64,000 nucleotides of DNA from Tidjanibacter sp. (GTDB lineage: Bacteria > Bacteroidota > Bacteroidia > Bacteroidales > Rikenellaceae): assembly GCA_017936605.1 (NCBI GenBank), contig JAGBFH010000006.1:62001-126000 (forward strand). Reading direction: 5' to 3'. The position numbers and the translations under genes were made by a program. Below are positions 43,494-53,164 of the stretch, in pieces (within the stretch, counting starts at the first letter, position 1; each line of letters opens with the position of its first letter). The notes under the pieces are model-generated. The model was not told where the DNA came from and searched no databases. It was given only the letters and a program-made list of their open reading frames with translations.

Positions 43494-45119
43494 ATGACCT
43501 ACGCATTTACGATATTGCTTATGGCGCTGATTCTCTGGCGAATGATTGTCAGAGAACTGCCCGTCGCCTTTGGCCTTATCGTACCTACGAGTGCTGTGCG
43601 TAGGAGCATCTTTGCTGCTCACATCCTTGTACTCGGTGTGGTGGCCCTGCTGTTGCCCCTAACGGGTGGCTTGGCCGATGGGTTGCTGGAGAACTATGGC
43701 GAAGGAGTGAAGATGGCCGGCGTGTCGCTCGTGCTGCTTTCGGCCATTGTGTCGCTTCTTCTGCTCGAGCATTTCGACGCTATGCCCTCCATAGCGCTGG
43801 CTCTGCTGGGTGCTCTCGAGGGATATAGGGTATTCTCGCAGGGTGATGCTCTGGGGTGGAATATGATTGGCAGTTGGTTGGTGGCCCCCGTTGTGGCAGT
43901 CGCTATTGCTGCTCTCCTGTATCTATTCTTCCGCAAGGTCATCTGCCGTCCTCCCGTACACCTTATTAGGCTCTCGGGCTATATGCGCTATGTGGTAATT
44001 GTCGGTTTGGCTCTGCTTGTGTTGGCAGTTGGCATCAACAACGGCTCACTGCTGGTGTTTGCAGGTAAGGTGCTACTCGGAGGCGATAGTTTGATAGGCG
44101 TTGCGCTGGCCGTAGTGATGTTCGCAGGCGGATTGTTGCTCTTTGGTCGCACGCTCCATAGCCGTATGGATGTGGAGGCCGAACGCTACGCCGAGGCCAC
44201 CACGCAGACCATCGTGTCGGTATGCTATGCGGTGGTTCTCACGCTGTTGCTCTTCTCGTCGTCACTGGTCCAGAGGGTGGGGTTGGCAGCCACACCGCTG
44301 TCGCTGTTGTCGTTGATTTTGGGCGGATTCCTGGGTGTCGGCCTTGTGCAGCGCAGCCAGATGCCCGAATTGGTGAGGGTGGGCCGCAGTATGGCCGGAT
44401 TGGTGCTCACGCCCATTGCAGCGATAATCATCTACTACCTGCTCTTTTCGCTCTTGACGGGCGGCGAGTCGGTCAGCGAGGAGCTGAATATCACGCTGTT
44501 GCTGTTTGCACTGATGCTCCTGATGTTGGTTTTCTTCGGCCGCTATGTCCGCAAGCAGGAGCGACTCCACGAGGCCTCGCGCAAGCTTATCCAGAATCAA
44601 CAGCAGGAACTCTTTGAAAACCAGAAAGCACTCAATGCGATGGAACTCAACGCCATACTGGCTGAGAATCATAGCCTTCACGGCACGCTCGAACTCAAAC
44701 GCAAGGAGATTATAAATGTGGCACTCGGCATCAGCGAGCAGAAGGAGTTTCTGGAGATGCTCGCCGAGAAGGTGCATAGGGCTGCCAAGTCCTCGGGCGA
44801 GGAGAAAGATAAAATCATTGCCGAGATTGAGCACGAACTGGGACAGCGCACGAGCTTTTCGGGTGAGATTGATGAGTTCTACACCCAGGCCGAGGTGCTG
44901 CATAAGGATTTTAGCGTGAAACTTACCGAGGAGTTCCCCAATCTGACCACCTCGGAGCGCCGATTGGCCACCCTGCTGCGCTTGGGATTCTCGTCGAAGT
45001 ATATCGCCACCCTCATGAATATTTCGCCCAAGAGTGTGGAGATAAGTCGTTATCGTCTGCGCCAAAAGTTGGGTCTCAAGAAGGGCGATAACTTGATAAA
45101 TTTCATTAAATCAATTTGA
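43494..45119 (+). CDS. Multi-pass membrane protein with C-terminal LuxR-type HTH
   Basis: A 541-residue protein. About ten to twelve hydrophobic helices fill residues 1-340, a coiled coil follows (about 345-450; QQQELFENQKALNAMELNAI), and the end is a helix-turn-helix of LuxR type (LTTSERRLATLLRLGFSSKY, SPKSVEISRYRLRQKLG). Thus a DNA-binding domain is tethered to the membrane by a long coiled coil. It could sense an envelope or ion signal and control the porin gene 46 bases downstream. The HTH family is well known in Bacteroidetes; the target is inferred from position. Confidence 0.85.
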   Translation: MTYAFTILLMALILWRMIVRELPVAFGLIVPTSAVRRSIFAAHILVLGVVALLLPLTGGLADGLLENYGEGVKMAGVSLVLLSAIVSLLLLEHFDAMPSIALALLGALEGYRVFSQGDALGWNMIGSWLVAPVVAVAIAALLYLFFRKVICRPPVHLIRLSGYMRYVVIVGLALLVLAVGINNGSLLVFAGKVLLGGDSLIGVALAVVMFAGGLLLFGRTLHSRMDVEAERYAEATTQTIVSVCYAVVLTLLLFSSSLVQRVGLAATPLSLLSLILGGFLGVGLVQRSQMPELVRVGRSMAGLVLTPIAAIIIYYLLFSLLTGGESVSEELNITLLLFALMLLMLVFFGRYVRKQERLHEASRKLIQNQQQELFENQKALNAMELNAILAENHSLHGTLELKRKEIINVALGISEQKEFLEMLAEKVHRAAKSSGEEKDKIIAEIEHELGQRTSFSGEIDEFYTQAEVLHKDFSVKLTEEFPNLTTSERRLATLLRLGFSSKYIATLMNISPKSVEISRYRLRQKLGLKKGDNLINFIKSI

Positions 45120-45165
45120 TATAAAACCAAACAAACAACCAATTACAAACCAAACAAACAAAACT

Positions 45166-46566
45166 ATGAAAAAACTTTTACTTATTGCCGCTGTGGCTCT
45201 TGCATCGATTTGCTCGGCCCAGGCACAGACCGCTGAGGTGAATCAGTATGGTCAGAAGGTATCTTCGCTGCCCATCAACGCAAGCGTGCAGGACGGTATC
45301 TTGGTATTCCAGAACAAGGACGCAGGCTACAAGATGTGGTTTGATGTTCGCGTGCAGGGCGACGCTGCCGTTTACTTCGGCTATGACAAAAACCTCACCC
45401 AGATTGGTAACGGTATGAGCTTCCGCCGTACCCGTTTCGCTGTGAAGACCCAGATTAACAAAGATTGGTATGCAGAGTTGGATACCGACTGGTCGAGCGG
45501 TATCGTTGAGCTGAAAGATGCTATTCTTCAGTACGACGGTATTGAGAACCTCCAGATTAAGATGGGTAACTTCAAGGAGAACTTCTCGATTCAGCGTAAC
45601 TCCACCAGCCGCTACCTCCTCTTTATGGAGCGCGCAATGGTAACCTATTTGGCTCCTTCGCGCCATATGGGTGTGAACTTCCGCTATGCTACTCCCGCTC
45701 TGTGGGCTTCGTTTGGCGTGTTCGGTCCCGAGATTAAGGGTGCCGAGGAGCAGACCGCAATGGAGGATGGCAACAAAGACTACGGTCTGGATGCAGGTTT
45801 GAGCTACACCGGTAAACTCGTATGGCGTCCTCTGCACAAGATGACCAACGGTTCGCTCCACATCGGTGCTGCCGTATCGTATCGCGAGCCCAAGGTAACC
45901 TCGACCGATGGTTACAACGCTATCCGCTATAGCACTCGTAACTCTACGAGCATCAACCGTAAGAAATTCCTCGATACCGATGCTATTCCTTACCTCGACC
46001 ACGAATTGTTGTGGACTGTTGAGCTCGCAGGTCACTATGAGGCTCTCCGCTATGAGGCTGCCTACATTTCGCGTCAGGCATTCATTGATGTAGAGAAGAA
46101 CCCTCAGGGCGAAGGCCTTAGACCCGCAAGCGGTTGGTATGCTCAGGCTGGTTATATGCTCTTTGGTGGCAAGCAGAACTACGATGCAGGTGGTGCTAAA
46201 TACACCCGTTGCACCCGTGGTAAAGATTGGGGTGACTTGGAGTTGGCTGTTCGTGTAGACCAGATTAACCTCAATCTGAACAAATACTATATGGGTGGTT
46301 CGGCTATGCAGTATGCTCTTGGTTTGAACTACTATCCCATCGAGAATGTTAAGTTTATGATCAACTACCAGTTTGCAGACAACGATATCTTTGCAAATGG
46401 TAAAGGTGCGCAAGATGGTACCGACAAGACCGCTAAAGGTCCCTACCGCACCGGTTACGATGCAGACGGCAATGTTACCTATTTCCCTGCAGATGTTGAT
46501 AAAACCAAAGGTGCAAATGGCGTTGATTTCCATATGATTTCGTGCCGCTTCCAGGTTGCATTCTAA
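45166..46566 (+). CDS. Outer-membrane porin, phosphate-selective O/P family
   Basis: A 466-residue beta-barrel. The signal peptide (cleavage near AQAQT, about 22) is followed by a Porin_O_P-like chain: RRTRFAVKTQINKDWYAELD, then ENLQIKMGNFKENFS and MERAMVTYLAPSRHMG. It ends in SCRFQVAF, with the terminal Phe required for BAM assembly. The family forms anion-selective channels. Codons shift to the set seen in highly expressed genes, suggesting abundance. The gene sits directly after the membrane-bound regulator. Confidence 0.9.
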   Translation: MKKLLLIAAVALASICSAQAQTAEVNQYGQKVSSLPINASVQDGILVFQNKDAGYKMWFDVRVQGDAAVYFGYDKNLTQIGNGMSFRRTRFAVKTQINKDWYAELDTDWSSGIVELKDAILQYDGIENLQIKMGNFKENFSIQRNSTSRYLLFMERAMVTYLAPSRHMGVNFRYATPALWASFGVFGPEIKGAEEQTAMEDGNKDYGLDAGLSYTGKLVWRPLHKMTNGSLHIGAAVSYREPKVTSTDGYNAIRYSTRNSTSINRKKFLDTDAIPYLDHELLWTVELAGHYEALRYEAAYISRQAFIDVEKNPQGEGLRPASGWYAQAGYMLFGGKQNYDAGGAKYTRCTRGKDWGDLELAVRVDQINLNLNKYYMGGSAMQYALGLNYYPIENVKFMINYQFADNDIFANGKGAQDGTDKTAKGPYRTGYDADGNVTYFPADVDKTKGANGVDFHMISCRFQVAF

Positions 46567-46638
46567 TCCGAGAAACTCACAAAACAAACAAAATCAATAC
46601 ACACTTTTTTATTAACTAATTAAAACACAAAAAAAACT

Positions 46639-47262
46639 ATGAAAAAACTTTTTGTATTTGCAGCTATGGCTGCTATGGCTCTCACTTCGTGTGACAATAC
46701 CGATGATTTTGGTGTAGAGAGTGGTGACGACTACAATGTAGGCGTTAAAGGTATCGTTTTGAACGAGCTTTCGGGTGCAGACAAATTCATCGAGCTCTAC
46801 AACACTACCGACGCAGAGGTTTCGCTCAGGGAGGTTTATCTCGTTAAGTACGACAGCAGCAAAGATGGTGGCAAGAGCACCACTTGGACCGGCGCTAAGG
46901 ATATGGTTATCCCCGCTAAAGGTTATGTAGTTCTCGAGAGCTCCGATCTGGCTGACGAGGCTGAGGGTGGCGATCCCGCTTATGCTTACGAGAGCCAGAA
47001 CCACATCTTCAAAGGTGGTCTTTCGGGCAAGAAGAATGTATTCATTGAGCTCTACAATGCTAAGGATGAGAAGTTGAGCGAGTTCAAACGCGGCGAAGAG
47101 GGCGCAGGTTGGAACCAGGTAAGCGGCTTCAACAACGACAAGAAGCACACCTTCTCGCGTGTACCCGATGGCACCGGTGAGTTCGTTTATGCAGATCCTA
47201 CCAAGGGCGCAGCTAACGGCGCAAAGGTTGCTGACATCGAGCAGACCCCCGTTGCAGAGTAA
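46639..47262 (+). CDS. Lamin-tail-domain lipoprotein
   Basis: A 207-residue lipoprotein (lipobox ALTSC, Cys about 18). Most of it is one lamin-tail (LTD) Ig-like domain: GIVLNELSGADKFIELYN, then VSLREVYLV, PAKGYVVLESSDL and ELYNAKDEKLSEF. LTD domains occur in secreted nucleases and surface proteins of Bacteroidetes, but no enzyme motif is seen here. It follows the porin after 72 bases and shares its codon style. Confidence 0.85.
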   Translation: MKKLFVFAAMAAMALTSCDNTDDFGVESGDDYNVGVKGIVLNELSGADKFIELYNTTDAEVSLREVYLVKYDSSKDGGKSTTWTGAKDMVIPAKGYVVLESSDLADEAEGGDPAYAYESQNHIFKGGLSGKKNVFIELYNAKDEKLSEFKRGEEGAGWNQVSGFNNDKKHTFSRVPDGTGEFVYADPTKGAANGAKVADIEQTPVAE

Positions 47263-47307
47263 TTCCGGTTTGGGATAATTTTTGCATTAACATTTTCTTG
47301 ACGGATG

Positions 47308-47336
47308 GGCTCTGCCTGCAAAGGTCGGGCAGAGCC
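47308..47336 (+). terminator. Hairpin between LTD and CYTH-like genes
   Basis: GGCTCTGCC and GGCAGAGCC pair perfectly around an 11-base loop; no T-run follows directly, so it may be an attenuator or mRNA-stabilising stem. Confidence 0.5.
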
Positions 47337-47375
47337 AATATCCGCCTTTTACCACACACATAAAAATCAAGAAAA

Positions 47376-48020
47376 ATGTCGAAAGAGAAAATGGAGATTG
47401 GAGCAATCTCGAAACCCCGTTTTGAGTTCCGCTCCTTCGGTCAGAACTTCGAGGCTGCACACGCCCGTATGGCTCGCCTGTCGGTGCCCGTGCCCGAGAA
47501 AGTATGGCGTCGTACAAGCGACGAGATTTACATCATCTCGCGTGCCAACGACATCAACAACACCAAAATCCGTGACGGTAAGATGGATATCAAAACCTAT
47601 GTTCAGACCGTTGACGGCCTGGAGCAGTGGAACCCTCTGATGAAGGGTGAGTTCCCCATCTCGCGTGAGGTTTTGGAGCAGGAGGTATTCCCCGCATTTA
47701 TGGTGGAGATGCCCGCGCTGACCAAAGATACCTACACCTTCGAGGAGTTCCTCGCTATGGTGGAGGCAAACAAAGACCTCGCTGCCGTAAGGGTACACAA
47801 GGAGAGGTTTGGTTATATGGTCAATGACACCATCTGTGAGGTTGGTAATGTACTTATCAACGGTGCAAAGGTTGTGACCATCAACTCCGAGTCGACCGAG
47901 ATTGAGGACATCAAGAAGACCATCGCCGACTGCGGTCTTGAGGGCGTAGAGAATATCAACTACCTCCAGGCCATCAAGCGCGTGATTGGTATGACCAAGA
48001 AACCTCTTGCTAACGAGTAA
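47376..48020 (+). CDS. Uncharacterised protein, possibly a divergent CYTH-like/VTC-like domain
   Basis: A 214-residue soluble protein without signal peptide. The region RPNDxN-type stretch SRANDINNTKIRDGKMDIKT, then GLEQWNPLMKGEFPI, resembles the K-x-R/K tunnel strands of CYTH or VTC polyphosphate enzymes, and the N-terminal FEFRSF could be a degraded ExExK. A true CYTH gene follows after 14 bases. I infer possible triphosphate or polyphosphate chemistry; a structure prediction would decide. It could equally be unrelated. Confidence 0.55.
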   Translation: MSKEKMEIGAISKPRFEFRSFGQNFEAAHARMARLSVPVPEKVWRRTSDEIYIISRANDINNTKIRDGKMDIKTYVQTVDGLEQWNPLMKGEFPISREVLEQEVFPAFMVEMPALTKDTYTFEEFLAMVEANKDLAAVRVHKERFGYMVNDTICEVGNVLINGAKVVTINSESTEIEDIKKTIADCGLEGVENINYLQAIKRVIGMTKKPLANE

Positions 48021-48034
48021 ACACAGCTACGACT

Positions 48035-48502
48035 ATGGCACAGGAAATTGAGAGAAAATTCTTGGTAGCAGGTGAGTTCAAATCGCTCGCAAAGAAGGCT
48101 ACCCGCATCACTCAGGGCTACCTCTCGTCCGTACCCGAGCGCACCGTACGCGTGAGGATTAAAGGCGAGAAGGGCTTTATTACCATCAAAGGTATCGGCT
48201 CGGCCAGTGGCGCAAGTCGTTATGAGTGGGAGAAGGAGATTCCTACCGCTGAGGTGGAGGAGCTCCTGAAAATCTGTGAGCCCGGTGTTATCGACAAGAC
48301 CCGCTATCTCGTGGAGGCTGGTGAGCACACCTACGAGGTAGACGAGTTCTACGGCGACAACGAGGGCCTTATCGTGGCAGAGGTTGAGCTCGCATCGGAG
48401 GATGAGAACTTCGTAAAACCCGAGTGGTTGGGCGAGGAGGTCACCGGCGATGTGAAGTACTACAACTCGATGCTTATGAAAAACCCCTACAAAAACTGGT
48501 AG
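48035..48502 (+). CDS. CYTH domain protein (inorganic triphosphatase type)
   Basis: A 155-residue CYTH protein beginning MAQEIERKFLV, with the ExExK signature, then RVRIKGEKGFITIKG, YEWEKEIP, TRYLVEAGEHTYEVDEF and VAEVELASEDE. Charged strands form the triphosphate tunnel. Stand-alone bacterial CYTH proteins of this size are often inorganic triphosphatases acting in the cytoplasm. Its place next to a possible second CYTH-like gene and an anion transport cluster suggests phosphate metabolism. Confidence 0.92.
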   Translation: MAQEIERKFLVAGEFKSLAKKATRITQGYLSSVPERTVRVRIKGEKGFITIKGIGSASGASRYEWEKEIPTAEVEELLKICEPGVIDKTRYLVEAGEHTYEVDEFYGDNEGLIVAEVELASEDENFVKPEWLGEEVTGDVKYYNSMLMKNPYKNW

Positions 48503-48545
48503 AAACAGGTGTGATTATTCATCAAAAAAAGAGTTAGTTAGAACT

Positions 48546-49451
48546 ATGAAAAAAATATTTATCTGCTGCTTGTTGGCACTCGGTATGCTGGCTTGTGGCG
48601 ACCCCGATAACGGTGGTGATGATACCCAGAAACCCAATGTAGAGGACCCCTCGACCAAACCCGAGGAGAAGCCCGAACCAAAGCCCGAGCCCGAGCCCGC
48701 TCCTGCACCCGACATTACGAAGGATGTACCCGCGTGCTCGATTGCAGAGTTCACCAACTGGCAGACCAATTTTGCCAGCGGTGATATCATTGGCGATTTC
48801 TCGGGCCTGTGCTTCAATAAGGATAAGAGCGGTCTGGTTGGTGTGAGCAACTACAACGGTAGGCTCTACAACATCAACTTCGACGGCACCAGGGACGAGA
48901 AGGAGTTTGTGCGTACCGGTAAGGATATGGAGGGTGTTACTCTCGACCCCGAAACAGGCATCTACTACCTGAGCGAGGAGGGTGGCAACTTCATCTGGAC
49001 CGTTACCGAGGAGGTTACCGAGGAGGGCTCCAAGTGGAACTACAAACGCTTTGTCCACATCGACACCACCGGCACCGAGTCTAATGGCGGTCTGGAGGGT
49101 ATCACCTACCATGATGGCTATCTCTATGTTGCCAACCAGTCGCCCGCCGAGCTTATTATCTACTCCTTGGAGCACCAGGGTGTAGCCCTGAGCTATATGG
49201 CCGACTTCATCACCGAGTGTTTCTCGGACCTCTGGTTCGATACCACCAACAACACCCTCTGGGCTGTTGATGCTTGGAGTAGCAACAAGGAGATTGTGAA
49301 CTTCACCATTTGGGGCGAACTGATTGCTCGCTTCAAGAGTCCTGTACCCTGGATTGAGGGTATCTGCATCGACTTCGAGAACAACAAGGCGTGGTTTGCT
49401 TGCGATAGCACCGGCCAGCTCTATAGCGCAGACATTGTACGCAATAACTAA
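48546..49451 (+). CDS. SdiA-regulated/phytase-like beta-propeller lipoprotein
   Basis: A 301-residue lipoprotein (lipobox MLACG, Cys about 17) with a Pro/Glu-rich spacer (about 30-60) and then a six-bladed propeller-like domain: DFSGLCFNKDKSGLVGVSNY, DMEGVTLDPETGIYYLSEEG, GGLEGITYHDGYLYVANQ, IEGICIDFENNKAWFACD. This resembles the SdiA-regulated and esterase-like phytase families. A phytase-like activity would fit the nearby anion genes but is not shown. It is probably anchored in the outer membrane. Confidence 0.82.
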   Translation: MKKIFICCLLALGMLACGDPDNGGDDTQKPNVEDPSTKPEEKPEPKPEPEPAPAPDITKDVPACSIAEFTNWQTNFASGDIIGDFSGLCFNKDKSGLVGVSNYNGRLYNINFDGTRDEKEFVRTGKDMEGVTLDPETGIYYLSEEGGNFIWTVTEEVTEEGSKWNYKRFVHIDTTGTESNGGLEGITYHDGYLYVANQSPAELIIYSLEHQGVALSYMADFITECFSDLWFDTTNNTLWAVDAWSSNKEIVNFTIWGELIARFKSPVPWIEGICIDFENNKAWFACDSTGQLYSADIVRNN

Positions 49452-49463
49452 CTTGCTTTTTTG

Positions 49464-49490
49464 TGCCACACCGCCGAGTGCTGTGTGGCC
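49464..49490 (+). terminator. Weak hairpin after the propeller gene
   Basis: GCCACAC and GTGTGGC pair around an 11-base loop; no T-run follows. The 258-base gap to 49710 shows nothing else definite. Confidence 0.35.
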
Positions 49491-49709
49491 ACAATGAAAG
49501 ATTATTGATGAGAAAGAGGATATGACCTTTGGGGTGGGTGAGAGCCCGCCCCGAGGGGAGTATCACCGCTCCGAGGAGAAGAGGGAGAGAGGTGTCGACC
49601 CTGCCGAGGAGCAAACATATTATACTAAGGTATAGAAAGCGACACCCTGCGGCCCCAGACGGGCTGCACACCAAAATCGGAAATAACGAACAAAATAATA
49701 TATAGAACT

Positions 49710-51335
49710 ATGGCAGAAACTACTAATTTGAATCCCGAAGAGGAGAAGGTGTTCGATCCGCTGGATATGAACAACTATAAGGTCGAGAAGCTGCCCAAGA
49801 TGCAGAAGAGCGGCTTTGAGAAGTGGATGGCCCGACTTGGTGGCCCTATTGCGGTGCTGGTCTTTGTGCTCATCTACTGGGTGTTGAAGATTGGCTTTTT
49901 GGATAATATCACAGCCGAGAGTCTCAACCCCGACACTTGTGCCAAAGCCGTCAAAAGGCTTGGTGAGGTGGGTTTGGCCGACTTCATCCGCACCAACTAT
50001 GCTATGCTCGCCATCTTTGCCGCAGCCATTGTGCTGTGGGTTACGGAGGCCATTCCCAACTACCTCACCTCGCTGCTGGTGATTCTGGGCGTGGTGCTCA
50101 CGGGTGTTGCTCCCCAGAAGGAGGCCTTTGCACAGCTCGGCCACCCCGTAATGTGGCTCAATATCCTCTCGTTTGTGTTGGCAAGTATGCTCGTTAAGAC
50201 CCGCGTGGCCAAACGCTTTGCACTGTGGTTTGTGCTGAAGTTTGGTAAGAACGCCAGTGGAGTGTTCTTCAGCTTCATCATCATCAACCTTGTGCTGTCG
50301 ATGTTCATCTCGGCAACAACGGTGAAGGCGACCATCCTGCTGCCCATCTTTATGGTGGTGGCTGCAATCTATGGCGCAAGCAACGGTAACCGCAATAATG
50401 TGGGCCGAAATTTAGTGTTGCAGAACCTCTTTGCAGTGAACATTGGTGCGAGTGGCTTTATGACCGGCTCGGGTGCCAATCTGCTGGCCGTGTCGCTCAT
50501 TGCAGGCGCGGTTGGTGGCTACGAGATTTCCTACTCCGATTGGCTCTATGCGGCTCTGCCCTTGGCGCTCATCCTGCTCTTCCTGGGCTGGTTTATAGGC
50601 GCAAAGGTTATCTTCCCTGTGAGCAAGGCGGAGGCTAAACCCCAGATTGAGGGTGGTATGGAGCGTCTGCGCAAGGAGCTCGAGAGTATGGGCAAGGTGA
50701 CCTTCGAGGAGATTAAGGCGGTGCTGATTTTCGTTGGCGTGCTTGTTCTGTGGGTTACCAAGGAGTATCACGGCATTGACGAAACTACGGTTGCCTTCAT
50801 TGGTGCCATTGTGGCACTGATGCCCGGTATTGGTATCGTGAAGTGGAACGATGTGGATATTCCCTGGCACCTGATGCTCTTCTCGGCCGGTGCCTATGTG
50901 CTCGGTACGGGTCTGAACGCTACGGCTCTGCATGTGACCCTCGTGGATACCGCATTCGACGCTATGGGCATCTCGGAGAATACCCCCTACTGGGTGTTCT
51001 ACATTGTGCTGACGGGCCTTATGCTGCTTAGTGCACTGGTCTTCTCGAGCAAGAATATGCGTACGATGATATTCGTGCCCATCGCTATCGCTACGGCACA
51101 GAGTTTCGGCTATCCCGTGATGAGCCTTGCTTTCCCCGTGGCTCTGTTGATTGAGCATGTCTATGTGCTGCCCTTCAATAGTAAGCCCGCGGCGCTGCTC
51201 TACACGACCAACCACTACAGCTGGAGCGATACTTTCAAGTATGGTATCACGATGATGGGTATTGCCTGGGTGCTGATTATCCTCTGGGGCGAGACGGTGC
51301 TCCGTTGGCTCGGACATACTCCCGGCTTGTTCTAA
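49710..51335 (+). CDS. SLC13/DASS-family anion:sodium symporter
   Basis: A 541-residue transporter with about eleven hydrophobic helices. VTEAIPNYLTSLLVILGVVL, NIGASGFMTGSGANLLAV and HVYVLPFNSKPAALLY fit the divalent anion:Na+ symporter family, whose substrates are dicarboxylates, phosphate or sulfate. The C-terminal motif PF(N/T) is conserved. A long hydrophilic loop (about 295-330) separates the halves. With the porin O/P and DUF47 genes upstream, phosphate is one candidate substrate; C4-dicarboxylates are equally possible. Confidence 0.88.
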   Translation: MAETTNLNPEEEKVFDPLDMNNYKVEKLPKMQKSGFEKWMARLGGPIAVLVFVLIYWVLKIGFLDNITAESLNPDTCAKAVKRLGEVGLADFIRTNYAMLAIFAAAIVLWVTEAIPNYLTSLLVILGVVLTGVAPQKEAFAQLGHPVMWLNILSFVLASMLVKTRVAKRFALWFVLKFGKNASGVFFSFIIINLVLSMFISATTVKATILLPIFMVVAAIYGASNGNRNNVGRNLVLQNLFAVNIGASGFMTGSGANLLAVSLIAGAVGGYEISYSDWLYAALPLALILLFLGWFIGAKVIFPVSKAEAKPQIEGGMERLRKELESMGKVTFEEIKAVLIFVGVLVLWVTKEYHGIDETTVAFIGAIVALMPGIGIVKWNDVDIPWHLMLFSAGAYVLGTGLNATALHVTLVDTAFDAMGISENTPYWVFYIVLTGLMLLSALVFSSKNMRTMIFVPIAIATAQSFGYPVMSLAFPVALLIEHVYVLPFNSKPAALLYTTNHYSWSDTFKYGITMMGIAWVLIILWGETVLRWLGHTPGLF

Positions 51336-51539
51336 ACTAAGATACATAATACGATTGCAGACGATTAAATAGGCGAGTGGAGGGAAATACGAAGAGCCTC
51401 GAGGAGATATAATCGGAAGAAAGCACTACACATACGCCGAATCAAAAAAAGTGCGTTTTTAGTAGATTTATCCCGGCCCTTCGCCCTCTGGCTCGACTAT
51501 TTTGTCGCTTGCGATATTATACCCCAAAACAGACAATAG

Positions 51540-53000
51540 ATGATTACTATTCAAGCCAAAAAACACGACAACTTCTCCGTAGAGTTCAAGTTCGGCTTCG
51601 AGGGCAACCCCGAGGTCGAGCATAGTGAGTTTGTGGTCAATTCGTGGATTTTTGTGCCGAATAGCCTCGATATTAACCCACAGACCTACGGCAAAGACCA
51701 ATTCTACCGCGACATAAAGTCCAATGTGAGGATGATTACGCCCGTCTATCTGCTGCGCGAGTTGGCCGACCCTGAGTCGCTGCCATTTGCGGAGCTCAGG
51801 AGGGCTTTCTCGGAGGTCGCCTCCTCGCCCACAAAGAGCGCTGTGGAGAACTACGAGTCGGAGATAAAGATGTTTGCCGCCATCTTCAAGAGTGCATTGA
51901 GGAACCATTCGGTGCATACGAGTAGGTGTGACGCCATCAATGAGGTTGCCTATCTGTCGGAGAGTTTCGCGGAGGGCGTAAGGAGGATTGTCGATGAGTA
52001 TCGCCGTCTTTATCAGCTCATCAATGTACCCACGGTGGAGGATAAACTCCGCAACTACTTCCTCTTTGGCGACGAGATGATGAGCCACATCATTGATGTG
52101 CAGACGCTGCGTATAGTGAAGAAAATCGACCGCCTCGCAAGCCCCGAACTTGCAGCCCCCAGAGCCAAACTTGTGGAGCTTATGAGGCACGAGAAGAGCT
52201 ATAAGGTGTCGCAGGGCTACGAGATTGTCGAGCCCGAGGAGATGGAGAGCAATCGCCAACTCGTCTTCCGCTATGGCCTTCTGAAGAAGTATATTGAGAG
52301 CGACCTCTACATCAAACTCGACAAGAAACGCGACGGCTTTGCCATTGAGCAGATTTATTATAGCCTTGCGGCGGGTCTGGCGATGATTTTCGCTACGGGC
52401 GTGGCTTGGTTTGCACAGCTCAAGTATGGCAATATTACGGGCCCGCTGTTTGTGGTCCTGGTGGTGAGCTATATGCTCAAGGACCGCATCAAGGAGCTTA
52501 TGCGCTACTACTTCGCCCACCGCTTGGGCAATAAGTATTACGACAATAAGGCCGAGGTGAGGGTGCACGAACAGAAGGTCGGACTCTTCAAGGAGGGAGT
52601 GGATTTCATCAGCGAAAACAAGGCCCCGAGGGAGGTGATGGATATTCGTGGCCGCTCGTCACTGGTGGAGGCCGAGAATCAGATTTTCGAGGAGAAGATT
52701 CTGCTCTATCGCAAACGCCTGATGCTTGATAATGTGCAACTTGCGGCGGGCAGCACCTATCCCGTGAAGGGTATCAATGAGATTCTGCGCTTCCATATGC
52801 ACCGCTTCATCCAGAAGATGGACAACCCCGAGGTGCCTGTCGATACGCTCGATGGCGAGGGCAATGTGGCAACTGTGAGGGTGCAGAAGATTTACTATAT
52901 CAACTTTGTTATGCAGCTCGTTGAGGGCGAGCAGACCTCCTACCGCCGCTTCAGGGTCGTTATGACCCGCAATGGAATCCTCTCCGTTGAGGTGATGTAA
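51540..53000 (+). CDS. Conserved membrane protein of unknown function
   Basis: A 486-residue protein that I do not recognise by family name. It begins MITIQAKKHDNFSVEFKFGF, has a helical, charged N-terminal half, two adjacent transmembrane helices (about 270-315), and a soluble C-terminal half with RGRSSLVEAENQIFEEKILL and a beta-rich end. Both termini should be cytoplasmic. It stands alone after the SLC13 gene, with a perfect 19-bp inverted repeat downstream. Its long conserved-looking frame with no rare features makes it a real gene. Confidence 0.8.
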   Translation: MITIQAKKHDNFSVEFKFGFEGNPEVEHSEFVVNSWIFVPNSLDINPQTYGKDQFYRDIKSNVRMITPVYLLRELADPESLPFAELRRAFSEVASSPTKSAVENYESEIKMFAAIFKSALRNHSVHTSRCDAINEVAYLSESFAEGVRRIVDEYRRLYQLINVPTVEDKLRNYFLFGDEMMSHIIDVQTLRIVKKIDRLASPELAAPRAKLVELMRHEKSYKVSQGYEIVEPEEMESNRQLVFRYGLLKKYIESDLYIKLDKKRDGFAIEQIYYSLAAGLAMIFATGVAWFAQLKYGNITGPLFVVLVVSYMLKDRIKELMRYYFAHRLGNKYYDNKAEVRVHEQKVGLFKEGVDFISENKAPREVMDIRGRSSLVEAENQIFEEKILLYRKRLMLDNVQLAAGSTYPVKGINEILRFHMHRFIQKMDNPEVPVDTLDGEGNVATVRVQKIYYINFVMQLVEGEQTSYRRFRVVMTRNGILSVEVM

Positions 53001-53060
53001 GCGGCAGGCGGCAGACGACCGGCAACCGACAACCGTCAACCGTCAATATTCAATTCATAA

Positions 53061-53100
53061 AACAGCTCTCGGGTATTAATTTTAATACCCGAGAGCTGTT
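53061..53100. terminator. 19-bp perfect inverted repeat between converging genes
   Basis: AACAGCTCTCGGGTATTAA and its complement around TT. There is no T-run, but the position between converging genes suggests transcript termination or 3'-end protection. Upstream (53012-53046) CAACCGACAACCGTCAACCG is a short imperfect tandem repeat. Confidence 0.6.
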
Positions 53101-53164
53101 AGTATGGGGCTTATGGGGCCTATATTCTATTATTATACTTGCTACGCCTTTGAGCGGGGCGTGG

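Noticed and set aside
45178-46587. 469-codon minus-strand frame opposite the porin gene
   Set aside because: Shadow frame; the plus strand has a signal peptide and terminal Phe of an outer-membrane porin.
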